From assembly GCA_902478885.1 (NCBI GenBank), contig CABSMS010000002.1, positions 1-49,191 of the forward strand: a stretch of DNA of 49,191 nucleotides, in the 5' to 3' direction. Under the pieces are notes generated by a model that worked only from the letters and a program-made list of their open reading frames with translations, had not been told where the DNA came from and searched no databases. This stretch comes from an uncultured Collinsella sp. GTDB lineage: Bacteria > Actinomycetota > Coriobacteriia > Coriobacteriales > Coriobacteriaceae. Position numbers and translations under genes: made by a program. Positions 25,561 to 32,757 of this stretch are shown one piece after another. Positions within the stretch are counted from its first letter, which is position 1. Each line of letters starts with the position of its first letter.

Positions 25561-26973
25561 TTATACCTCGTCGTCCTCGTGCAGGCGGCGGCGATAATCG
25601 GCGGCCCAGCCCTCAATATTTACCTGACGGGCGCGGCCCAGACCGAGCGCGTCGGCCGGGACCGGCTCGGTGATGACGGAGCCGGCGGCCACGAGCGCGC
25701 CGTCGCCGATTTGGGCGGGCGCGACCATCATGGTGTCGGAACCGATGAAGGCATCCTTGCCGATGACGGTCTTGTGCTTGTGCACGCCATCGTAGTTGCA
25801 GGTGATGGAGCCTGCGCCCACGTTGACGCCGGAGCCCATGGTGGTATCGCCGATGTAGGACAGGTGCGGCACCTTGGAGCCCTCGCCGATCGTGGACTTC
25901 TTGATCTCCACGTGCGTGCCGGCCTTGGAGCCGTCGAGCATGTGGGTGCCCGGGCGCAGGTAGGCGCGTGGGCCGCAGTCGACGCCGTTCTCGATGACGG
26001 CCTCGATGGCGATGGTCTCATCGATGGTGCAGCCGCTGCCGACGGTGGTGTCGGTGAGACGGCTGTTGGGGCCGAGCTGGCACTCCTCGCCCACGGTGAC
26101 GTGGCCGATCAGGTGCGTCTGCGGCCACACGACGGTGTCGCGGCCGATGGTGGCGTCGGGACCGATCCAGGCCTGCGTGAGGTCGATGAAGGTAACGCCC
26201 TCGGCCATCCAGTGCTCGTTGATGCGGTCGCGTGCGATGGCGGTGAGCTGTGCGAGCTGGATACGGCTGTTGACGCCCAAGCCGTCGCGGTAGTCGTCGC
26301 AGTGGAAGATGGAGACTGCCTGGCCGTGGCCTTTGAGGATCTCGAGCATGTCGGGCAGATAGTACTCGGACTGCGCGTTGTCGTTGCCGATCTCGTTGAT
26401 GTGGGCGGCGAGCTGCGCGCCGTCAAAGGCGTAGCAGCCGGCGTTGCACTCCAACAGCGTGGCAGCCTGCTCGGGCGTGCAGTCCTTCTGTTCGATGATG
26501 CGCTCGATCTGGCCGTCGGCGCCCAGCTTGATGCGGCCGTAGCCGAAAGGATCGGGCGGGGTCATGGTCATGACGGTGCAGGCGAGCTCGCCGGTGGCGA
26601 CGGTCTGCGCGAACTTGGCCACGGTGTCGGCGGTGATGAGAGGCAGGTCGCCGTTGAGCACGACGACGGGGCCTTGCGTGATGCCGCAGGCCTCGAGCGC
26701 GACCTTTACGGCGTGGCCGGTGCCCAGGCGCTTGGTCTGCTCAACGCACTCGACCTTGGTGGCGCTGTTGGCGTAGGCGCCGTCGATCAGGGCGCGCATC
26801 TCGTCGGCGTGGCTGCCGATGACGACCACGACGCGGCTGCAGCCGGCCTTGATGGTAGCGTCGACGATCCACCGGACCATGGGCTTGCCCAGGATCTTGT
26901 GCGAAACCTTGCAGTGGTTCGACTTCATGCGGGTGCCCTCGCCGGCAGCGAGGATAATTGCGGTTGCGTCCAT
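25561..26973 (-). CDS. glmU: Bifunctional GlcNAc-1-P uridyltransferase / GlcN-1-P acetyltransferase
   Basis: 470 aa from the ATG complement at 26971-26973, preceded by AGGAGA. It makes UDP-GlcNAc for peptidoglycan. The N-terminal nucleotidyltransferase shows ILAAGEGTRMKS, QTKRLGTGHAV and LNGDLPLI; the linker has the YYLPDMLEIL motif; the C-terminal left-handed beta-helix shows hexapeptide repeats, with RPGTHMLDGSKAGTHVEIKK and the acetyl-CoA site around GAGSITCNYDG. The 540-residue open frame continues upstream, but only the chosen start has a ribosome site and a normal N-terminus. It is divergent from the ECF operon. Confidence 0.96.
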   Translation of the reverse strand: MDATAIILAAGEGTRMKSNHCKVSHKILGKPMVRWIVDATIKAGCSRVVVVIGSHADEMRALIDGAYANSATKVECVEQTKRLGTGHAVKVALEACGITQGPVVVLNGDLPLITADTVAKFAQTVATGELACTVMTMTPPDPFGYGRIKLGADGQIERIIEQKDCTPEQAATLLECNAGCYAFDGAQLAAHINEIGNDNAQSEYYLPDMLEILKGHGQAVSIFHCDDYRDGLGVNSRIQLAQLTAIARDRINEHWMAEGVTFIDLTQAWIGPDATIGRDTVVWPQTHLIGHVTVGEECQLGPNSRLTDTTVGSGCTIDETIAIEAVIENGVDCGPRAYLRPGTHMLDGSKAGTHVEIKKSTIGEGSKVPHLSYIGDTTMGSGVNVGAGSITCNYDGVHKHKTVIGKDAFIGSDTMMVAPAQIGDGALVAAGSVITEPVPADALGLGRARQVNIEGWAADYRRRLHEDDEV

Positions 26974-27166
26974 GTGATCTCCTGTTACGTTATAGAGACG
27001 TGTGTTTGGAAACGATACACGGCGCAATATGATACCGCAGGCATATGATGAGCGCGTAACGATTGACGCGTGACGGCTGATGTCGCTGCCGCTGGCGTGG
27101 CGTTTGCGCTGCTTGCGTGCGGCGTTGGCGGTGATGCGGAGCTGTCGTTTGAGCGAGGAGACGGGG

Positions 27167-28060
27167 GTGCCCGTGGACAACATACGTGAGGAGTTTGGCG
27201 GCGAGCCCGTCGCGGCATTCTCGATGTCGCATCCGGCTGTGCCGGCACTCTATATAGTGCTGACGCTGGGGCTCACCATGTTCTCGGTGCAGCCGGTGCT
27301 GATTGCGCTGTCACTTGCGGGCGGGCTGGCGTATGGATTTGCGACGCGTGGGGCTGCCCGCACGCTGGGCGCACTTCGCTGGCAGCTGCCGGTGATTTTG
27401 ATTATCGCGCTGGTCAATCCGCTGTTTAGCGCTTCGGGTTCGACGGAGCTGTTCCGTATTGGCATGCGCGCGGTGTATCTGGAAAGCATGGTATACGGCC
27501 TGTGCATGGGCGGGCTGTTTGTGGCGAGCGTGCTGTGGTTTGAGGCCGCGGCGTCGATGCTCGAATACGACAAGGTGCTCGCGCTGCTGGGCAATGCCGT
27601 ACCGGTGATTGCGCTCATGATCTCGATGTGCATGCGGCTTATCCCGCAGTTTTTGCGCCGCGTCCGTACGGTGCTGGCGGTGCAGGACGCGATCGATGTG
27701 CCGGGGCGCACGCCGGCCGACCCCGTGCGCTCGCGCCTGCGGGCGTCGAGCGTGTTGATGGGCTGGGGCATGGAAGATTCGCTGGAGCGTGCGGACGCGA
27801 TGCGCTCGCGCGGGTGGGGCGCCGCGACGCGTCGAACGACGTATGCGCGGTATCGGCTGGGGCGCAGCGACGTTGCCGCGCTGGTTGGGCTTGCGCTGTT
27901 TGGTGCTGCCGCGGTGGCGGTGGCGTGGACCGCGACGACGCAGTATTCGTTTTATCCGCAGCTTTCGGTGCCGGCGCCGTGGCCTGGCTATATTGTGTAC
28001 GCGGCTTGGATGGTGTTGCCCTGTGTGTTGCACGCGATTGACGAGAAGAGGTTTGGCTGA
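27167..28060 (+). CDS. ecfT: ECF transporter transmembrane (T) component
   Basis: 297 aa from GTG 27167, chosen for GAGGAG six bases upstream; frames starting earlier are Arg/Leu-rich and lack a ribosome site. It is the integral scaffold that couples the ATPases to a vitamin-binding S subunit. Several helices cover SHPAVPALYIVLTLGLTMF, LPVILIIALVNPLF and VIALMISMCMRLIPQFLRRV. The coupling-helix motif is RADAMRSRGWG. The stop TGA overlaps the ATG of the ATPase gene by one base, so translation is coupled. Confidence 0.92.
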   Translation: MPVDNIREEFGGEPVAAFSMSHPAVPALYIVLTLGLTMFSVQPVLIALSLAGGLAYGFATRGAARTLGALRWQLPVILIIALVNPLFSASGSTELFRIGMRAVYLESMVYGLCMGGLFVASVLWFEAAASMLEYDKVLALLGNAVPVIALMISMCMRLIPQFLRRVRTVLAVQDAIDVPGRTPADPVRSRLRASSVLMGWGMEDSLERADAMRSRGWGAATRRTTYARYRLGRSDVAALVGLALFGAAAVAVAWTATTQYSFYPQLSVPAPWPGYIVYAAWMVLPCVLHAIDEKRFG

Positions 28061-29703
28061 TGGCTCGGTTGGATAGCTGCTCGGTAACGGGCGGGGCGTG
28101 CGGCTCTGATGTGCCTGCGATTGAGGTACGGGGTCTGAGCTTTACCTACCCCGGGGCTGAGGCTGCGGTGCTCGAGGGACTCGACTGGTCTGTTCCCCAA
28201 GGTGCATTTGCGCTGCTTGTTGGCGGTACCGGATCGGGTAAGTCGACGCTGCTGTCGCTGCTCAAGCCCGAGATCGCTCCGGCGGGCGAGCGCACTGGCG
28301 AACTGCGCGTGCTGGGCGAGCCCGTCGCCGACATGGATGTGCGGGCATCGGCGGAGCGCGTGGGCTATGTGTTCCAGGATCCCGAGAACCAGATTGTGTG
28401 CGAGACCGTGTGGCACGAGATGGCGTTTGGCCTAGAGAATCTGGGTGTGTCGCGCGACGAGATGCGCCGCCGTGTTGCCGAGACCAGCTATTTCTTTGGT
28501 CTGGAGGACTGGCTTCATCGCGATACCGATACGCTTTCGGGCGGCCGCAAGCAGCTGCTGTCGCTTGCCGCCGTCCTGGCGCTGCGTCCGCGTGTGCTGC
28601 TACTCGACGAGCCCACGTCTCAGCTTGATCCCGTTGCCGAGAAGAATTTTCTGCACGCGCTGTTTCGCGTGAACCGTGAGCTGGGCTGCACGGTTGTTGT
28701 AGCCACGCATCAACCGCGGCCGATGCTCGAGTATGCGACGTGTGCGTACCGGATTGAGAGCGGTCGCGTGCGCGAGGTGGCGGATATGGCTTCTTTGGGA
28801 CGCCGAGAATCGCTGTTTTCCGATGACATGTTGGGGTGGGGTGCCATCCGATGTGCAAAAAACGGAGTATTCAGCAGGCGTGAGGACAATTTGGGCTCTC
28901 TGGAGCCGCCCGGGGACGTATCGAGCGCGAAAAAAAGTTCGGAATTGGACAAATCGTCCGAATTTGTGGCGCAAACGTCGCTCGAGAACGGCTCGGAAGC
29001 CTTTCCGCGCACGAATGGAAGCAGAATACTCCAAAAAATGCACGGCGGGTCGGCTACCACCCTGTCGGAAGGCTGGTTTCGCTACGATCACGCGGGCGGT
29101 TGGGTGCTGCGCGGGCTCGATGTGACGTTTTCGGCCGGCGCGGTGCATGCGGTCGTGGGCGGAAACGGCTGCGGCAAGTCGACGATGCTCTCGGTGCTGG
29201 CCAAGACGGCTAAGCTGCAGCGTGGCCGCATGGTGCGTGGGGCGACTTCGGCGGCTCTGCTGCCACAGAATCCCAAGGCATTGCTGGTCGCCGAAACGGT
29301 GCGCGACGAGCTGATGGAATGGGCTTCGACCTGCGGATACGACGAGAACTTGGCGCGGGAGCGTGCGGCGCAACTGGGACTGGACGGCTTGGAGGCGCGT
29401 CACCCGTACGATCTTTCGGGCGGTCAGCGCCAGCTGCTTGCGTTGGCAAAGCTGCTGTTGATTGGTCCGGAGCTGCTGCTGCTTGATGAGCCCACCAAGG
29501 GCCTTGATCTGGCAAGTCGCTGCATTATCGCCCGAGCCCTGCGCGAGCATGCGCAGGCCGGCGGCACCGTCATCATGGCCACGCACGACTTGGACTTTGC
29601 CGAGCAGGTGTCCGACGACGTCGCCATGATGTTCGACGGCGAGATCGCCTGCATGGAGCCTCCGGCAGATTTCTTTGCCGACAACGTGTTCTACAGGGCG
29701 TGA
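28060..29703 (+). CDS. ECF transporter ATPase, two ABC domains fused in one protein
   Basis: 547 aa. Domain 1: Walker A GGTGSGKST (from about residue 55), VFQDPENQIVCETV, signature LSGGRKQLLSLAAVL, Walker B VLLLDEPTSQLDP. Domain 2: Walker A GGNGCGKST (from about 367), signature LSGGQRQLLALAKLL, Walker B LLLLDEPTKGLD. This equals EcfA plus EcfA' in a single chain and powers vitamin import with the T and S subunits beside it. The linker between the domains (about 264-330) is Ser/Glu-rich, unlike either domain, and its DNA is bounded by an inverted repeat (28853-29043). In domain 1 the signature is RKQ instead of QRQ, a common asymmetry in such pairs. Confidence 0.95.
   Translation: MARLDSCSVTGGACGSDVPAIEVRGLSFTYPGAEAAVLEGLDWSVPQGAFALLVGGTGSGKSTLLSLLKPEIAPAGERTGELRVLGEPVADMDVRASAERVGYVFQDPENQIVCETVWHEMAFGLENLGVSRDEMRRRVAETSYFFGLEDWLHRDTDTLSGGRKQLLSLAAVLALRPRVLLLDEPTSQLDPVAEKNFLHALFRVNRELGCTVVVATHQPRPMLEYATCAYRIESGRVREVADMASLGRRESLFSDDMLGWGAIRCAKNGVFSRREDNLGSLEPPGDVSSAKKSSELDKSSEFVAQTSLENGSEAFPRTNGSRILQKMHGGSATTLSEGWFRYDHAGGWVLRGLDVTFSAGAVHAVVGGNGCGKSTMLSVLAKTAKLQRGRMVRGATSAALLPQNPKALLVAETVRDELMEWASTCGYDENLARERAAQLGLDGLEARHPYDLSGGQRQLLALAKLLLIGPELLLLDEPTKGLDLASRCIIARALREHAQAGGTVIMATHDLDFAEQVSDDVAMMFDGEIACMEPPADFFADNVFYRA
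28853..29043. repeat. Palindrome-ended stretch inside the ECF ATPase coding sequence
   Basis: The left end GTGCA-AAAAAAC-GGAGTATTC (28853-28872) is mirrored by GAATACTCC-AAAAAA-TGCAC (29024-29043). The 9-mer and the 5-mer are exact inverse complements; the A-tracts between them are not complementary. The stretch is read in frame as the interdomain linker. Confidence 0.6.
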
Positions 29704-29707
29704 TGGA

Positions 29708-30421
29708 ATGACGGATCATCGCGCTTCGCGCTTACTCACAAAAATGGAGATTCCGCTGCTCCTGGCTGTGCCGGCAGTGATGACTGCGGCGTTGCTGGCG
29801 GGCATTGAGCAGGCGGCGCTTGCCATGCTGGTTGTAGTGGCGCTCGTGCTCGCACTGTTCTTTGCGGGCTACGAGACATCACGTCCAGGTTTGCGCCAGA
29901 TTATGCCCACGCTGGTGCTGGCGGCGCTGGCGGCGGCGGGGCGCATCCTGTTTGGGCCCATTCCCGACTTTAAACCGGTGAGCGCCATCGCCATTATCGC
30001 GGGGGCGACGCTTGGTCGCCGCAATGGTTTTATGGTTGGCGCGCTGGCGGCGCTGACCAGCAATTTCTTTTTTGGGCAGGGCATGTGGACGCCGTGGCAG
30101 ATGTATGCCTGGGGTCTGGTTGGCTATGTTGGCGGCGCGCTGGCGCATGCGGGTGCGTTCGACCGTGCGGACGGAGCCGTGCGCATGCCGGCGCTACTGA
30201 CCTACGGCTTTGCGTCGGGTTTGCTGTACGGCGTGGTGATCAACGCGTATGACATCATCGGTTTTGTTCAACCGCTCACGTGGGCGGGCACCATGGCGCG
30301 TCTTGCCACGGCAGTGCCGTTCGATATCACACACGGCCTCGCGACCTGCGTGTTCTTGGCCGCCCTCTACAAGCCTTGGTGTCGACGGATCAACCGCGTT
30401 GTCGTGAAATACGGGCTGTAG
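29708..30421 (+). CDS. ECF transporter substrate-binding (S) component
   Basis: 237 aa from ATG 29708, four bases after the ATPase stop. Small membrane protein with about six helices: IPLLLAVPAVMTAALLAG, AMLVVVALVLALFFAGY, LVLAALAAAGRILFGPIP and a GATLGRRNGFMVGALAALTS block, a layout typical of ECF S subunits (the small-residue patches contact EcfT). Binding residues cannot be assigned, so the vitamin is unknown; cobalamin-related compounds are one possibility for this subtype. With T and A-A' it forms a complete dedicated transporter. No riboswitch was recognised upstream of the operon. Confidence 0.85.
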   Translation: MTDHRASRLLTKMEIPLLLAVPAVMTAALLAGIEQAALAMLVVVALVLALFFAGYETSRPGLRQIMPTLVLAALAAAGRILFGPIPDFKPVSAIAIIAGATLGRRNGFMVGALAALTSNFFFGQGMWTPWQMYAWGLVGYVGGALAHAGAFDRADGAVRMPALLTYGFASGLLYGVVINAYDIIGFVQPLTWAGTMARLATAVPFDITHGLATCVFLAALYKPWCRRINRVVVKYGL

Positions 30422-30461
30422 GGCTGGTTGCGCCGGGGTGTGAATCAATACTTCCGAAGTA

Positions 30462-30627
30462 CCATTTCAAAACTATGCCGGTTTACGGGGCTAGATTAGC
30501 GTAGGCCGACCATACCGGCTTTTTTCAAAATAGAGCAAGCCGTTTACCTGAGGTTTTATTATTTCGGAATTGCGTATGGTTGGGGGTTCGCGATTCAGCC
30601 CCGTAAACCGGCATAGTTTTGGAATGG
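30462..30627. repeat. Module A, locus 1: 31-bp inverted repeat
   Basis: Left arm 30462-30492 and right arm 30597-30627 match as inverse complements at 30 of 31 positions (core CTATGCCGGTTTACGGGGCT). Inside, ACCATAC (30509-30515) pairs with GTATGGT (30574-30580), giving a nested stem. The same module lies at 47226-47378 with T to A change in the arm (GGATTACGG). Confidence 0.92.
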
Positions 30628-30669
30628 CCGGCTGATATGACGGGCATCGTGGCCCTCAGAGAGCCAAAT

Positions 30670-30715
30670 CGATCCGTTTTCCTCCGTCCCCAGACGTCCC
30701 CGGGGAATCAGTTGG
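30670..30715. repeat. Module C, locus 1, first copy
   Basis: GATCCGTTTTCCTCCGTCCCC followed by GGGGAATCAGTTGG. Direct repeat of the block at 30919-30957. Confidence 0.75.
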
Positions 30716-30723
30716 CGGCGCTT

Positions 30724-30883
30724 GCCACGAAACTGGCCCATCTACTACGTTTAGCTTGATACCCCCGACCATGACCGCGTTTTACGAAAAACCGCAGGCT
30801 TTCTACCTGCGGTTTTCTTTTTGCGTTGTTCGCTGTGGTTTAGGGTAGTGGCTTAAACGTAGTAGATGGGTCAGTTCCGTGGC
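30724..30883. repeat. Module B, locus 1: 30-bp inverted repeat around a terminator-like hairpin
   Basis: Arms 30724-30753 and 30854-30883 match at 28 of 30 positions (core CATCTACTACGTTTA). In the centre AAAACCGCAGG (30788-30798) pairs perfectly with CCTGCGGTTTT (30806-30816), followed by CTTTTTG. The module recurs at 47472-47631. Confidence 0.92.
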
Positions 30884-30918
30884 GGGAGGGCCGCGTGGGT
30901 TCCCTCGCGAGGTGAAAA

Positions 30919-30957
30919 TGATCCCTTTTCCTCCGTCCCCAGGGGATCAATTGGGGC
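30919..30957. repeat. Module C, locus 1, second copy
   Basis: TGATCCC...GGGATCA inverted ends around CTTTTCCTCCGTCCCCA, then AATTGGGG. It abuts the xth stop codon and may also act in its 3' end formation. Confidence 0.75.
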
Positions 30958-31775
30958 TAGAGTTCTAGCGTGAGGGTGACGGGGCAGTGGTCGCTGCCGA
31001 AGATGTCGCCGCGGATGCCGGTGTCGCGAACGTTGGCGGCGATTGCGTCGCTTACCAGGAAGTAGTCGATGCGCCAGCCGGCGTTGTTCTTGCGGGCATT
31101 AAAGCGATAGCTCCACCAGCTGTAGACGCCCTCAACGTCCGGATTAGCCGTGCGCCAGGTATCGGTAAAGCCGGCGTTGAGCAGCTCGGTAAACTTACCG
31201 CGCTCTTCGTCCGAAAAGCCTGCGTTGCCGCGGTTGGACTTGGGGTTCTTAAGGTCGATCTCTTCGTGCGCCACGTTAAAGTCGCCGCAGGTTACGACGG
31301 GCTTGCCGGTTTCGTGCTCAAGCGCGCCCAAAAAGCCGCGATAGGCATCGTCCCAGGCCATACGCACGTCGATGCGCGCGAGCTCATTTTGCGCGTTGGG
31401 CGTATAGACGTCGACAAACCAAAACTTGTCGAACTCGAGCGCACAGACGCGGCCCTCGGTTGCGGCTTGGGCAACGAGCTCGGCGGCCTCGCCCTCGCCG
31501 GCGTAGGGCAGCAGCGCGTCGGCGCGCAGCACGCGTAGCGGCTCCTGGCGGCTAAAGACCGCGGTGCCCGAATAGCCTTTGCGCTCGGCGTAGCTCCAGG
31601 TTTGGTGATAGCCGGGCAGGTCGATATCGACCTGGCCCTCCTGCAGCTTGGTCTCCTGCAGCGCCAGGATATCGACGTCGAGTTCTTGCGCGATCTGGAT
31701 AAAGCTCGGGTCCTTTTTGAGCACGGCGCGCAGGCCGTTGACGTTCCACGAGGCGAAAGTGTAAGTCTGAGGCAT
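30957..31775 (-). CDS. xth: Exodeoxyribonuclease III (AP endonuclease family)
   Basis: 272 aa. DNA repair enzyme that cuts 5' of abasic sites and removes 3' blocks. The family residues are in place: FASWNVNGLRA, LALQETKLQEG with the metal-binding Glu, VYTPNAQNE, GDFNVAHEEIDL, the YSWWSYRFNARKNNAGWRID region and the C-terminal GSDHCPVTL with the catalytic His. AAAGGA precedes the ATG at 31775 on the minus strand. It is alone on its strand, convergent to the ECF operon and divergent from the sirtuin gene. Confidence 0.96.
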   Translation of the reverse strand: MPQTYTFASWNVNGLRAVLKKDPSFIQIAQELDVDILALQETKLQEGQVDIDLPGYHQTWSYAERKGYSGTAVFSRQEPLRVLRADALLPYAGEGEAAELVAQAATEGRVCALEFDKFWFVDVYTPNAQNELARIDVRMAWDDAYRGFLGALEHETGKPVVTCGDFNVAHEEIDLKNPKSNRGNAGFSDEERGKFTELLNAGFTDTWRTANPDVEGVYSWWSYRFNARKNNAGWRIDYFLVSDAIAANVRDTGIRGDIFGSDHCPVTLTLEL

Positions 31776-31910
31776 GGTGTCCTTTCGACGGGGTTGGCAG
31801 GCTTAAGATTAGCGCAACAGGGGCGGGGTGGGCTCCGTGCATGCTGACTTAAAGGCCGCATGCTGGGACGTCGCTCAACGCTGCCCGACTAACAAGGACG
31901 GAGGACTCAT

Positions 31911-32663
31911 ATGACGCAGGCAATATCGGACCCCAGGCAGGCCTCCGCCGCGCTGGCGGATCTGTTTGACACCCACAAGCGCGTGGTCTTCTTTGGCGGC
32001 GCTGGTGTTTCTACGGCAAGTGGCATTCCCGATTTCCGCAGCGTGGACGGCCTGTATCACCAGCAGTTTGCCTATCCGCCCGAGACCATGCTGTCGCATA
32101 GCTTTTACGAGGCGCATCCGGCGGAGTTCTTCGACTTTTACCGCACCAAGATGATCGCGCTTAACGCTAAACCCAACCGCTGCCACACCAAGCTGGCCGA
32201 GCTGGAGCGCGCCGGTAAGCTTGATGCCGTGGTGACGCAAAATATCGACGGCCTGCATCAGATGGCCGGCTCACAGCGCGTGTTCGAGCTGCACGGATCG
32301 GTCCATCGCAACATTTGCCAGTCGTGCGGCGCGGTCTATAGCGCCGAGTGGATTTGCTCGCGCGAGCACGAGGACGCCGCGGGCGTGCCCGTGTGCCCCG
32401 CGTGCGGCGGGCGCATTAAGCCCGATGTGGTGCTCTACGAGGAGCCGCTCGACGAGCATGTGCTGACCGGCGCCGTTGCCGCCATCGCCGCGGCCGATGC
32501 CCTCATCGTGGGCGGGACCTCGCTCGTGGTGTATCCGGCGGCAGGCCTTACGCGCTACTTTACCGGCGATACGCTGGCCATTTGCAATCCTGCTCCCACC
32601 GATCAGGATGCAAATGCCGACCTGCTGATTTCTTGCGACATCGCGGCCGCGTTTGCGTTCTAG
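31911..32663 (+). CDS. NAD-dependent protein deacylase, Sir2 family
   Basis: 250 aa. Sirtuins remove acyl groups from lysines, using NAD. VFFGGAGVSTASGIPDFRS is the NAD-binding signature; TQNIDGLHQMAG holds the NID motif; FELHGSVHRN has the catalytic His; the zinc site is CQSC...CPAC; GGTSLVVYPAAGL closes the NAD pocket. AAGGACGGAGGA precedes ATG 31911. Length and domains are normal for the bacterial CobB/SrtN class. Whether it acts on acetyl or succinyl groups is not decided. Confidence 0.95.
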   Translation: MTQAISDPRQASAALADLFDTHKRVVFFGGAGVSTASGIPDFRSVDGLYHQQFAYPPETMLSHSFYEAHPAEFFDFYRTKMIALNAKPNRCHTKLAELERAGKLDAVVTQNIDGLHQMAGSQRVFELHGSVHRNICQSCGAVYSAEWICSREHEDAAGVPVCPACGGRIKPDVVLYEEPLDEHVLTGAVAAIAAADALIVGGTSLVVYPAAGLTRYFTGDTLAICNPAPTDQDANADLLISCDIAAAFAF

Positions 32664-32757
32664 CCCGTGCGCGCGGATACAATAGAAAGACTGATTGCAA
32701 AGCGACCCCGCCGCCGGCGCCCAGGCGCGGCGGCGGGGGCATTTTAGGAGGATGTTC
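32664..32757 (+). promoter_or_regulatory. folP leader: possible promoter and GC-rich hairpin
   Basis: TACAAT at 32678-32683 is a reasonable -10 without a clear -35. It is followed by a very stable hairpin (CCCCGCCGC arm from 32706, GCGGCGGGG arm to about 32738) and ATTTT, just before the AGGAGG of folP. It may attenuate the gene or stop read-through from the sirtuin gene. Confidence 0.45.

Larger units (their letters stand above)
30422..30956. other. Gene-free region with composite palindromic element (locus 1)
   Basis: No gene. It is nearly filled by four modules in the order A-C-B-C, described as separate repeats. Two convergent genes (ECF S and xth) end on either side. Confidence 0.85.

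Noticed and set aside
26974..27166. Vitamin riboswitch before the ECF operon
   Set aside because: Only 190 bases are available and no cobalamin, thiamin or other box was recognised by eye; a covariance-model search would decide.
30280..30504. Small + strand frame at the end of the ECF S gene
   Set aside because: It overlaps the S component in another frame and extends into module A of the palindromic element; no ribosome site.
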